Source of the DNA: Dokdonella_A sp038237055
GTDB taxonomy: Bacteria > Pseudomonadota > Gammaproteobacteria > Xanthomonadales > Rhodanobacteraceae
NCBI GenBank assembly: GCA_038237055.1
Contig: JBBRZD010000081.1
Location: 1-11,404, forward strand
Reading direction: 5' to 3'
Length of the DNA: 11,404 nucleotides
Position numbers and translations under genes: made by a program. The stretch's first letter is position 1; the number at the start of each line of letters is the position of its first letter. Of the stretch, positions 1 to 6,833 are shown in pieces. The notes under the pieces are model-generated. The model worked only from the letters and a program-made list of their open reading frames with translations, had not been told where the DNA came from and did not search any database.

Positions 1-48
1 GATGAGAGATTTTAAGTCTCTTGCGTCTACCGATTTCGCCATCCGGGC
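1..48 (-). tRNA. tRNA-Leu (anticodon UAA), 5' part, cut by window start
   Basis: Read on the minus strand, the gene begins GCCCGGATGGCGAAATCGG at position 48. It continues through a D-arm (TCGGTAGAC) and an anticodon stem AGAGA/TCTCT closing the loop CTTAAAA, with anticodon TAA at positions 12-14. The 5' acceptor strand and D-arm closely match E. coli leuZ. The long variable arm, T-arm and 3' end lie beyond position 1. It is the last member of a Gly-Cys-Leu tRNA series downstream of pgsA, the same order as glyW-cysT-leuZ in E. coli. I see no promoter of its own in the 98 nt separating it from tRNA-Cys, so it is probably made by processing of a longer transcript. Confidence 0.93.
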
Positions 49-122
49 GTCGCGTTGATGCGTGAACTCACGCCAGCGATCCGATGGTAGCGATTCGGTC
101 GCAGCAGGACCAATGCGCTGCA

Positions 123-139
123 ACGGATCAATGATCCGT
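123..139 (-). other. Perfect hairpin in the tRNA-Cys / tRNA-Leu spacer
   Basis: A 7-bp perfect inverted repeat (ACGGATC / GATCCGT) closes a 3-nt loop and begins 7 nt after the encoded CCA end of tRNA-Cys. No T-run follows it on the minus strand, so it does not look like a complete intrinsic terminator. It may be a spacer stem that guides 3' processing of the precursor, or it may have no function. The rest of the 49-146 spacer shows nothing I can name. Confidence 0.35.
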
Positions 140-146
140 GATGGGG

Positions 147-220
147 TGGAGGCCTGGGTCGGAATCGAACCGGCGTACGCGGCTTTGCAGGCCGCTACAT
201 GACCACTCTGCCACCAGGCC
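147..220 (-). tRNA. tRNA-Cys (anticodon GCA)
   Basis: This is a complete 74-nt cloverleaf on the minus strand. The acceptor arms are GGCCTGG (5', starting at 220) and CCAGGCC (3', ending at 151). The anticodon stem is GCGGC/GCCGC with loop CTGCAAA, giving anticodon GCA at 186-188, and the T-arm contains GGTTCGAATC. The discriminator base is U73 (position 150), a known cysteine identity element, and the CCA tail is encoded (149-147). The D-arm and anticodon region closely match E. coli cysT. I find no convincing promoter in the 76 nt upstream. That is notable because an intrinsic terminator separates this gene from tRNA-Gly. Confidence 0.97.
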
Positions 221-262
221 GGTGACTGTTGCATTGCTGCGCCAAGTCCCTGGCGTGTTCGT

Positions 263-283
263 GGCTCGCCTTCCTGGCGAACC
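263..283 (-). other. Imperfect hairpin upstream of tRNA-Cys
   Basis: GGCTCGCC and GGCGAACC form an 8-bp stem with one C/A mismatch and a 5-nt loop. It lies between the tRNA-Gly terminator and tRNA-Cys. It lacks a T-run on either side. It could be a second structured element in a tRNA precursor, but the evidence is only the pairing. Confidence 0.25.
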
Positions 284-296
284 CTCAACGACCTGC

Positions 297-326
297 AAAA
301 AACAAAACCTCGGCGGACCGAGGTTT
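297..326 (-). terminator. Intrinsic terminator after tRNA-Gly
   Basis: On the minus strand a 9-bp perfect GC-rich stem (AAACCTCGG / CCGAGGTTT) with a 4-nt loop is followed directly by TTGTTTTTTG. This is a textbook Rho-independent terminator. It begins 11 nt beyond the CCA end of tRNA-Gly and lies upstream of tRNA-Cys and tRNA-Leu. It should therefore end or attenuate transcription inside what is one tRNA operon in E. coli. Confidence 0.85.
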
Positions 327-337
327 CGTCTGCAATC

Positions 338-413
<76 letters not shown>

Positions 414-424
414 GTGGGAGGCGC

Positions 425-452
425 ATATTACGGTTTGGTGCGCAGGTGTCAA
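425..452 (-). promoter_or_regulatory. Sigma-70 promoter of tRNA-Gly
   Basis: The minus strand has a perfect -35 box TTGACA (452-447), a 16-bp spacer and a -10 box TAATAT (430-425). A GC-rich stretch GCGCC follows before the predicted start near 418, about 5 nt upstream of the mature tRNA. A GC-rich discriminator is the usual mark of stable-RNA promoters under ppGpp/DksA stringent control. That regulation is inferred from the pattern. Confidence 0.8.
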
Positions 453-546
453 CCCCGGCAAGGCGAGATCGCGTTCCGAAATGCGATCATGTTTCGCCGT
501 ACCTCGATCGCCGCGATCACTCGCGAGTACTAAAAGCCTCGTTTGC

Positions 547-1107
547 TCAACGCTGCTGACGCAGTATGGGCCACGCGGAGCGTACATATTGCAATCCCGA
601 CCAGATCGTAAGGACAGCAGCGATCACGAGCAGGGTTTCGCCGATATAGAACGGACGCAGGCTCTCCAGATCGTGCTGGTAGAGCAGCACGGCGATCGCG
701 ATGATCTGCATGGCCGTCTTGACCTTGCCGATCGTGGCGACGCCTACGGTGGCGCGCTGGCCGATTTCGGCCATCCACTCGCGCAGCGCCGAAATGCTGA
801 TCTCGCGGCCAACGATGACGGCGCTTGTCACCGCCAGCAACGGCGTCGGATTTTCCTGCACGAGCAGAAACAGCGTCACCGCGACCATGAGCTTGTCGGC
901 AACCGGGTCGAGGAACGCGCCGAATGCCGAACCCATGTTCCATCGCCGCGCCACCCAGCCATCGAGCCAGTCCGTGATCGCGGCGGCGATGAAGATGGCT
1001 GCAGCAGCAATGTTCGCGCCATGGAATGGCGCATAGAACACGACCACCATCACCGGCAGCAGCAGGATGCGGAACAGGGTCAGCGCAGTCGGGATGGTTA
1101 TCAGCAT
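547..1107 (-). CDS. pgsA: CDP-diacylglycerol--glycerol-3-phosphate 3-phosphatidyltransferase
   Basis: PgsA condenses CDP-diacylglycerol with sn-glycerol-3-phosphate to make phosphatidylglycerol phosphate and CMP. This is the committed step to phosphatidylglycerol and cardiolipin in the inner membrane. The 186-residue product is close to the E. coli length (182). It carries the complete CDP-alcohol phosphatidyltransferase signature D-x2-D-G-x2-A-R-x8-G-x3-D-x3-D, with D46, D49, G50, A53, R54, G63, D67 and D71. Several hydrophobic membrane segments surround it (about 8-25, 32-47, 73-83, 88-98, 132-142 and 157-167). The ATG at 1107 is supported by AAGGA five bases upstream. The start lies 15 bp after the uvrC stop, so the two are probably cotranscribed, as in E. 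coli. The gene is followed by 133 bp and then tRNA-Gly. Confidence 0.96.
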   Translation of the reverse strand: MLITIPTALTLFRILLLPVMVVVFYAPFHGANIAAAAIFIAAAITDWLDGWVARRWNMGSAFGAFLDPVADKLMVAVTLFLLVQENPTPLLAVTSAVIVGREISISALREWMAEIGQRATVGVATIGKVKTAMQIIAIAVLLYQHDLESLRPFYIGETLLVIAAVLTIWSGLQYVRSAWPILRQQR

Positions 1108-1112
1108 CGGTA

Positions 1113-1117
1113 TCCTT
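1113..1117 (-). promoter_or_regulatory. Shine-Dalgarno site of pgsA
   Basis: AAGGA on the minus strand sits in the 15-bp gap between the uvrC stop and the pgsA ATG, five bases before the start. It fixes the pgsA start and indicates independent translation initiation on a shared uvrC-pgsA message. Confidence 0.6.
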
Positions 1118-1122
1118 GGATT

Positions 1123-2952
1123 TTATCCATGCAACGTAGAGTAAATGCGTTCGGCAAGCTCCTTACTGATGCCTTTGACCTGCATGAGTTCCTCGATACC
1201 GGCCTTGGACAGCCCGCCGAGCCCACCAAAGTGCCGCAGCAGTGCGGAACGTCGGCGCGCTCCGACACCAGCGATCTCTTCGAGGCTGCTCGCCTCACGT
1301 GCCTTTTCGCGTCGACCTCGATGTCCGGTTATCGCGAATCGATGCGCTTCATCGCGCACCGCCTGGATCAAGTGTGAAGCGAGCGACCCCGGTCCCGGCC
1401 AAAGGGTGCGGCCGGAACGCCCCAGGATCAAGGTTTCGTCGCCGGCGCGGCGCGCTTCGCCCTTGGCGACGCCGACAATCGGCACGCCCTCGACGCCCAG
1501 TTCGTTGAGCACATCGATGGCCTGCTGCACCTGGCCCTTGCCGCCATCGATCAGCAGCAGGTCCGGCAATCTGCCCTCGCCCGCCTGAATGCGTTTGTAG
1601 CGCCGCTCGAGCGCCTGACGCATGGCGGCGTAATCGTCACCACCGGTGATGCCGGTGATGTTGAAGCGCCGGTACTGCGACTTCTCTGGACCTTCCGGGC
1701 CGAATACGACGCAGGACGCAACCGTGGCTTCACCCATCGTGTGACTGATGTCGAAGCATTCGATGCGTTGCGGCGTCTCGTCGAGTTCGAGCAGGTCCCG
1801 CAGGGCTTCGAAACGCGCGAGCAAGGTCTGCCTGCTCGCCAGGCGTGAGGTCAACGCGGCTTCAGCATTGCGTCGGGTCAAATCGAGGAAACGCGCACGA
1901 TCGCCGCGCACGCTGGCTTTGATCTCCACCGTGTGTCCGGCATGCGTGGCCAGCGCCTCCGCCAGCGGTGCAGCATCTTCCGGCGCATGACTCACGATCA
2001 ATTCCGCCGGAACCGGCCGCTCCAGGTAGTACTGCGCGATGAACGACGCCAGGATCGTCCCTTCGTCCGCCTCCACGGCCAGGCGTGGAAAGAAATCACG
2101 CGAACCAAGACTGACGCCGTTGCGGAAGAACAGCACGCTGATGCAGGCGATGCCCGCACGGATGGCGCAGGCGACCACGTCCATGTCTGCACTCGCTCCT
2201 TGCACGTAATGATTCGCCTGCACACGCTTGACCGCGGCAATCTGGTCACGGATGCGTGCGGCCTTCTCGAACGCGAGATGGGCGCTGGCTCGCTCCATCG
2301 ACGCGACCAGCTCGTCCATCATCGCGCCACCGCGGCCATCGAGGAACATCTCCGCGTGATGCACGTCTTCGCCGTAATCGGCAATCGATACCAGATCCAC
2401 GCAGGGCGCGGTGCAACGGCCTATCTGGTATTGCAGACACGGTCGCGAACGATTCTTGAAATAGCTGTCTTCGCAATTGCGAATACGGAATAGTTTCTGG
2501 ATCAGGTCGAGGCTTTCGCGCACCGCGCCCGCGCTCGGAAAAGGTCCGAAATAGCGACCGCCGCTGGCACGTGCGCCGCGATGGAACGCGAGCCGCGGGA
2601 AGTCGCCTTTCGTCAAATGGATGTAGGGATAACTCTTGTCGTCGCGCAACAGTATGTTGTAACGCGGCTTCAACGACTTGATCAGCTGCGCTTCGAGCAG
2701 CAGAGCCTCGGCCTCGGTGCGCGTGACGGTCGTCTCGATCTGCGCAATCTGCGCGATCATCGCGGCGATGCGCGGTTCCAATCGTGGCTTGAGGAAATAG
2801 CTGCCGACGCGCTTCTTGAGGTTACCCGCCTTGCCGACATAGAGCAGGTCGCCGCTGGCGCCCAGCATGCGATAGACGCCGGGCGCACCGGTCAGGGTAC
2901 TGACGAAAACCTTGCCGTCGAACGGTAATGGGATGTCGCGGGATTCAGGCAT
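1123..2952 (-). CDS. uvrC: Excinuclease ABC subunit C
   Basis: UvrC makes both incisions around a UvrB-bound lesion in nucleotide excision repair. The 609-residue product matches the E. coli length (610). An N-terminal GIY-YIG nuclease (about 23-100; GVY 25-27, YVG 38-40) cuts 3' of the lesion. Four cysteines follow (160, 172, 180, 184) at the position where E. coli UvrC carries an iron-sulfur cluster. A UVR helical motif that contacts UvrB spans about 210-245. The RNase H-like nuclease for the 5' cut has D401 (FDISH), D469 (IDGGKGQ) and H537. Tandem helix-hairpin-helix DNA-binding motifs are at about 556-608. I chose the ATG at 2952; a TTG two codons upstream is possible, and neither has a good ribosome site. 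The gene lies 48 bp after the thioredoxin/NHL gene and 15 bp before pgsA. Confidence 0.98.
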   Translation of the reverse strand: MPESRDIPLPFDGKVFVSTLTGAPGVYRMLGASGDLLYVGKAGNLKKRVGSYFLKPRLEPRIAAMIAQIAQIETTVTRTEAEALLLEAQLIKSLKPRYNILLRDDKSYPYIHLTKGDFPRLAFHRGARASGGRYFGPFPSAGAVRESLDLIQKLFRIRNCEDSYFKNRSRPCLQYQIGRCTAPCVDLVSIADYGEDVHHAEMFLDGRGGAMMDELVASMERASAHLAFEKAARIRDQIAAVKRVQANHYVQGASADMDVVACAIRAGIACISVLFFRNGVSLGSRDFFPRLAVEADEGTILASFIAQYYLERPVPAELIVSHAPEDAAPLAEALATHAGHTVEIKASVRGDRARFLDLTRRNAEAALTSRLASRQTLLARFEALRDLLELDETPQRIECFDISHTMGEATVASCVVFGPEGPEKSQYRRFNITGITGGDDYAAMRQALERRYKRIQAGEGRLPDLLLIDGGKGQVQQAIDVLNELGVEGVPIVGVAKGEARRAGDETLILGRSGRTLWPGPGSLASHLIQAVRDEAHRFAITGHRGRREKAREASSLEEIAGVGARRRSALLRHFGGLGGLSKAGIEELMQVKGISKELAERIYSTLHG

Positions 2953-3000
2953 GCGCAAATAGTACGGGAGCCCGAACCCCGGGAGGGCAAAGGCCGCCTA

Positions 3001-4428
3001 TCATTCAGCCACCGGAACGCGCCGTGCCTCGCCCGTTGAAAGATCAACACAGACGATCTCGTGCCGGTTTGTGTTTGCAATCCAGAGCTTTTCGCCGCGC
3101 AGCGACAGGCCTTGCGGTTCGCTCAATCGGTGGGTAATCGGCACGCGTTGTGTGTCGCCGCTTTCCCGATCAATGCGCTTGATCGAATGGTTGTAGCTGT
3201 CAGCGACGTAGATTGTCCTGCGGCCATCCGTTGTCACGGCGAGCGGGTTCTGCAATCGCACGTCACCGGGCGAGCCGCTGACGTTGCCAAACTCATATAA
3301 ACCCTTGCCGACAATGGTCTGCACGGAGCCGTCAGCACCGACCCAGCGCACCGCCGATGCAGCGGCATCTGCAACCACCATATGACGCTTGATGGCGGCG
3401 AGCCCACTCGGTTGCGCAAAGCATGCATCGGCACCGATACCGTCGATGAGTCCGAGCTCGCCATTTCCGGCAAAAACCGAAACGGCTCCGGCAGCGAGGT
3501 CGAGGCGCCAAATCTGGTTCTGACCTGCGACCGCAACAAACAAGGCATCTCCAATCACCACGACGTCGACCGGCGAGTTCAGCAACACATTTCGTGCATC
3601 GGCTTGGTCGGGACGCGCACGTCCGGCACGCCCCATGCCGAGAACGGTCTCGACCATGCCGCTGCCGACGTCTATCCGACGCACCGAATGATTGCCACGG
3701 TCCGCCACATACAAACCATCACCCCAGCGCGCCAATCCCTGCGGGTCGTCGAAGCAGGCCTGCATGGCGTTGCCATCGCTGTGGCCGCGGTTGCCGCTGC
3801 CGAAGCTGCGACGGACACGGCCATCGTGAGTACATTCGAGAATGCGCTGATGGCCGCTATCGGCGACGTAGAGAAATTTGTCATCGACAAGCACCTTGCC
3901 GGGAAATGCGAGCGCTCTGCGCGGCTCCGGCCGCAGCGCAGGTGGCGTCGGCTCGTACACGCGCAGATCCTGCAGCGCGGCATCGTCAAGCAGCTGACCA
4001 ATACGCGCATCGATCTCATCCAGCCGCCCGTCGCCGGCGAATAATGATGCGAGATGCCCATTTGCATCGATCAAGGCAATACTGGGCCAAGCAGTGACGC
4101 CGTATGCGCGCCACAACCGGAACTGCGCATCGTTGGCAACTGCATGTCGCAAGCCGTGCCGATTCACTGCGCTCAATACGCTTTCATTCGCGCATTGCTC
4201 CGGATACTTCGGACAATGCACGCCGACGACCGTCAGGCCATCGTGGTATTTCTCGCTGAGCAGGCGCAGATCCGGAATCACGTTCCAGCAATTTACGGCG
4301 TCGTAACTCCAGAACCAGACAAGTGCGACACGTCCGCGCAAATGTTCCATTGTCGGCGGCGTGCCGGTATTGACCCATTCCAGGTCGGGCGGAAATTCAG
4401 GTGCGGGTTTGCGCGCGTCCATCACCAT
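3001..4428 (-). CDS. Thioredoxin-like / six-blade NHL propeller protein (NHLRC2-like)
   Basis: The 475-residue protein has no signal peptide and is probably cytoplasmic. Residues 1-150 form a thioredoxin fold: a strand VALVWFW at 34-40, the active-site region SYDAVNCWNVIPDL at 41-54, and a cis-proline region AWPSIALID at 113-121. Six NHL-type repeats follow at about 171-213, 223-266, 280-323, 335-376, 389-430 and 435-473, most with a YVADSGNH-type signature, as expected for a six-blade beta-propeller. This architecture is that of the NHLRC2 family, whose molecular function is unsettled. Where that family has a CCINC-type motif, this protein has D-A-V-N-C, so only C47 remains. C72 and C79 are the only other cysteines in this domain. 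A normal disulfide reductase role is therefore unlikely. The ATG at 4428 lies one base after the phosphatase stop (TGAGATG), suggesting coupled translation; an ATG at 4422 is an alternative. Confidence 0.85.
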   Translation of the reverse strand: MVMDARKPAPEFPPDLEWVNTGTPPTMEHLRGRVALVWFWSYDAVNCWNVIPDLRLLSEKYHDGLTVVGVHCPKYPEQCANESVLSAVNRHGLRHAVANDAQFRLWRAYGVTAWPSIALIDANGHLASLFAGDGRLDEIDARIGQLLDDAALQDLRVYEPTPPALRPEPRRALAFPGKVLVDDKFLYVADSGHQRILECTHDGRVRRSFGSGNRGHSDGNAMQACFDDPQGLARWGDGLYVADRGNHSVRRIDVGSGMVETVLGMGRAGRARPDQADARNVLLNSPVDVVVIGDALFVAVAGQNQIWRLDLAAGAVSVFAGNGELGLIDGIGADACFAQPSGLAAIKRHMVVADAAASAVRWVGADGSVQTIVGKGLYEFGNVSGSPGDVRLQNPLAVTTDGRRTIYVADSYNHSIKRIDRESGDTQRVPITHRLSEPQGLSLRGEKLWIANTNRHEIVCVDLSTGEARRVPVAE

Positions 4429-4429
4429 C

Positions 4430-4894
4430 TCAGCGCTGTGGAAGGCGCCAGCGTTCGATCAGTGCAGCGACGCCATTGCGCGCGAGCGCGACGACGTGCT
4501 CGAAATCCTCTTCAGCGCCATAGTAAGGATCGGGTACATCCACATCACCCAAACCGGCCTCGGCGAGAAACAGCATCGGCTTGACGCTCGTGCCTTCCGG
4601 CTGTGACCTGCCCAATGCCCGCAAGTTGACGTGATCCATCGCGAGCAGATGGTCGAACGACTCCAAATCGGTGCGTTGAACCTGTCGCGCTCGATGGGCG
4701 GCCAGAGGATAGCCGTGCGCCGCGGTGATGCGGATCGCGCGTCGATCGGCAGGCTGGCCTACGTGATAGTTCTCGGTGCCCGCCGATTCCACATGCACAT
4801 CGATGCCAGCGCGCGCAAATTCGACGCGCGCGACCGCTTCGACGATCGGCGAGCGACAAATATTGCCCATGCAGATGAACAAGACGCGCTTCAT
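4430..4894 (-). CDS. Low-molecular-weight protein-tyrosine phosphatase
   Basis: This 154-residue protein belongs to the LMW-PTP family, which removes phosphate from phosphotyrosine through a cysteinyl-phosphate intermediate. The P-loop C-x5-R-S lies at the extreme N-terminus (C8-M-G-N-I-C-R14-S15). The general-acid loop is D-P-Y-Y at 122-125, as in the catalytically competent family. C13 inside the loop is common in this group and is linked to redox protection of C8. The ATG overlaps the kdsB stop in an ATGA arrangement, so translation is probably coupled to kdsB. Bacterial relatives such as Wzb oppose tyrosine kinases that control polysaccharide export. No kinase or capsule gene is visible here, so the substrate is unknown. 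Confidence 0.94.
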   Translation of the reverse strand: MKRVLFICMGNICRSPIVEAVARVEFARAGIDVHVESAGTENYHVGQPADRRAIRITAAHGYPLAAHRARQVQRTDLESFDHLLAMDHVNLRALGRSQPEGTSVKPMLFLAEAGLGDVDVPDPYYGAEEDFEHVVALARNGVAALIERWRLPQR

Positions 4895-5667
4895 CGCGCT
4901 GCCTCGCCCAGGATGCGCTCGACCCGCGCAAGGTCTACAGCAGTGTCCACGCCGGCAGGAAACGGATCCGGCGCGATGCGCACCGCGATCTGGAAACCAT
5001 GTTCGAGCGCGCGCAATTGCTCCAGCGACTCGGCACGTTCGAGTGGTGTCGGCGGTAGCGCGGCGAACCGGCGCAGAAAGCCGGCGCGATACGCGTAAAT
5101 GCCGATATGGCGAAGGAATGGTATTTCCGGAGGCAGCGTCGCCCGGTTGTGCATGAATGCGTCGCGCGGCCAGGGCATCGGCGCGCGGCTGAAATACAGC
5201 GCCCGCCCGGCTTGATCACGCACGAGTTTCACGCAATTGGGATCGAACAATTCCTCGACTGAGACCAGCGGCGTGGCCAGCGTTGCCATCGGCGCATCAT
5301 CCTCGACTAACGCCATTGCAACGGCTCGGATGCCGCTGCTCGGCGCCAAGGGTTCATCGCCCTGCAGATTCACCACAATGGTTTCGTCGGACCAGCCAAG
5401 TCGCGTAGCCACTTCCGCCAAGCGATCGCTGCCGGATGCGTGATCCGCGCGCGTCATCTCGACCCGTACGTCGCTCGTCGCCAGAGCCACTTCGATGCGC
5501 TCGTCGTCTGTTGCCACGATGACTTCAGTCGCACCCGCGGCGCGCGCGCGCATGGCGACCCGCACGATCATCGGCAGGCCTGCAATCTGACGCAAAGGCT
5601 TGCCCGGCAATCGGGTCGAACCATAGCGCGCGGGGATTGCAACGATGAAGGGGACGGGCGCGTTCAT
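4891..5667 (-). CDS. kdsB: 3-deoxy-manno-octulosonate cytidylyltransferase (CMP-Kdo synthetase)
   Basis: KdsB activates Kdo with CTP to CMP-Kdo, the sugar donor for the LPS inner core, in the cytoplasm. The 258-residue product is a typical length (E. coli 248). It starts with the nucleotidyltransferase loop IPARYGSTRLPGKPL (11-25). It also shows LQGDEP (101-106) with the metal-binding aspartate, YFSRAPMPWPR (158-168), HIGIYAYR (187-194), LEQLRALE (215-222) and GVDTAVDL (239-246), all family landmarks. The ATG at 5667 has no strong ribosome site. It is the first gene of the minus-strand run running through the phosphatase, NHL protein, uvrC and pgsA, and it faces the transporter gene across a 168-bp divergent intergenic region. 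Confidence 0.97.
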   Translation of the reverse strand: MNAPVPFIVAIPARYGSTRLPGKPLRQIAGLPMIVRVAMRARAAGATEVIVATDDERIEVALATSDVRVEMTRADHASGSDRLAEVATRLGWSDETIVVNLQGDEPLAPSSGIRAVAMALVEDDAPMATLATPLVSVEELFDPNCVKLVRDQAGRALYFSRAPMPWPRDAFMHNRATLPPEIPFLRHIGIYAYRAGFLRRFAALPPTPLERAESLEQLRALEHGFQIAVRIAPDPFPAGVDTAVDLARVERILGEAAR

Positions 5668-5791
5668 CGGATTCGTCGTCGGTCAGGGCTGCGGCAGCGT
5701 ACTGGACATCGCGCTACGGCGACAACAACACGTACTCGCGATGGCCGCAGCGATTCGCGCGCGATTGGCTCCGGGATGGTCGCGACCTCGA

Positions 5792-5800
5792 TGTTAGACT
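5792..5800 (+). promoter_or_regulatory. Possible extended -10 promoter of the transporter gene
   Basis: TGTTAGACT fits an extended -10 element (TG-n-TAGACT against TG-n-TATAAT, 4 of 6 in the hexamer). It lies 35 bp before the GTG start. No -35 box is seen at normal spacing, which extended -10 promoters can tolerate. The remainder of the 5668-5835 divergent region shows no convincing promoter for kdsB. Confidence 0.4.
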
Positions 5801-5835
5801 GCGCGCCGCTTCTCCATCGTTTCCGTCGAGCTTTC

Positions 5836-6771
5836 GTGAGCGTTCCCCTACCTACGCAGGCCGCTTCGCCCGCGGTGCTGCCATTGCGCGCGATCATGCT
5901 GATGATCGCCAGCGGCTGCTGCTTCGGCGTGATGGCAATCCTCATCCGCTATGCCTCGCACTCGCTGCATGCGTTCGAGATTGCGTTTTTCCGCAGCTTT
6001 TTCGGTGCGATCGCGACCCTGCCCCTGCTCATGCGCCACGGTGCCGGCAGCCTGCGCACGAATCGCCTGGCGTTCTATGTTCTGCGCTGCGCCATCGGCA
6101 CGGTCGGCATGCTGGCGGGTTTCTGGGCGATCGCTCACTTGCCGCTCGCGCAGGCGATAGCGTTGTCGTATTCGTCGCCCTTGTTCGTCACCATCGGAGC
6201 CGTGATCTTCCTCGGCGAAATCGTGCGCGCACGGCGTTGGAGCGCGGTCGTTGCCGGCTTCATCGGCGTGCTGGTCATCGTGCGCCCCGGCAGCGACGGA
6301 TTTACTGCGGCGAGTCTGGTCGCACTGATCGCTGCGGCATCGACCGGCACGGTCACGATCAGCATCAAATTCCTCTCGCGCAGCGATCCACCCGACACGA
6401 TCGTGCTATTGACGACCTGGCTGTGGGTGCCGCTCACGCTACCGGCGGCGCTGCTGGTCTGGCAAACGCCACCGACGACCCTGTGGCCATTGCTGGTCGT
6501 GCTCGGCGTGCTCGGCACGCTCGGTCAGTATTTCTGGACGCATGCGTTGCGCCTCGGCGACGCGTCGACGCTGGCGCCTTTCAGCTACCTGCAATTGATC
6601 GTGGTGTCGTTGCTGGCATGGTGGCTCTTCGACGAGGCACTGGATCGCTATACCGCCATCGGCGCCGCCATTATTCTCGGCGCGAGCCTGTACATCGCTC
6701 ACCGCGAAGCCGTGGTGGCGAGGCAACATCCGCTTGAGGTGATTTCCGCCGAGACCGAACCCCAAATCTGA
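5836..6771 (+). CDS. EamA/DMT-superfamily transporter
   Basis: This 311-residue integral membrane protein is a drug/metabolite transporter-type permease with two EamA repeats (about 19-150 and 160-290) and roughly ten hydrophobic helices. Diagnostic stretches are an N-terminal helix after LPLRAIMLMIASGCCFG, FEIAFFRSFFGAI in helix 2, LPLAQAIALSYSSPLFV and FLGEIVRARRW in repeat 1, and the counterpart STLAPFSYLQLIVVSLLAWWLFDE in repeat 2. The substrate cannot be read from the sequence; relatives export metabolites or S-adenosylmethionine-like compounds. I place the start at GTG 5836, because the frame stays open far upstream but that part overlaps kdsB and has no membrane character. An ATG at 5776 lies upstream of the candidate promoter. 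The gene is divergent from kdsB and convergent with the PAP2 gene (62-bp gap). Confidence 0.9.
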   Translation: MSVPLPTQAASPAVLPLRAIMLMIASGCCFGVMAILIRYASHSLHAFEIAFFRSFFGAIATLPLLMRHGAGSLRTNRLAFYVLRCAIGTVGMLAGFWAIAHLPLAQAIALSYSSPLFVTIGAVIFLGEIVRARRWSAVVAGFIGVLVIVRPGSDGFTAASLVALIAAASTGTVTISIKFLSRSDPPDTIVLLTTWLWVPLTLPAALLVWQTPPTTLWPLLVVLGVLGTLGQYFWTHALRLGDASTLAPFSYLQLIVVSLLAWWLFDEALDRYTAIGAAIILGASLYIAHREAVVARQHPLEVISAETEPQI

Positions 6772-6833
6772 GTGCGCTCGATGATGCATGAAGTGCGTCT
6801 GGAGAAGACCACAAGGGGCGTTGGTGGAACCGC

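Noticed and set aside
506..528. Hairpin GATCG/CGATC and palindrome ACTCGCGAGT as a pgsA terminator
   Set aside because: The stems are short, compete with each other and are not followed by a T-run. They were not strong enough to call.
481..1377. A 298-codon open frame on the plus strand opposite pgsA and the end of uvrC
   Set aside because: The translation is low-complexity and charged (many R, D, H, Q) with no recognisable domain, and it runs antisense to two certain genes.
2953..2958. TTG start for UvrC two codons upstream of the ATG
   Set aside because: It has no better ribosome site than the ATG at 2952, and ATG is the simpler choice. The difference does not affect function.
5440..5835. 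Upstream extension of the transporter frame (132 codons)
   Set aside because: It lies antisense to kdsB for much of its length and encodes R/H/D-rich sequence with no membrane helix. A candidate promoter lies inside it. The EamA fold begins after GTG 5836.
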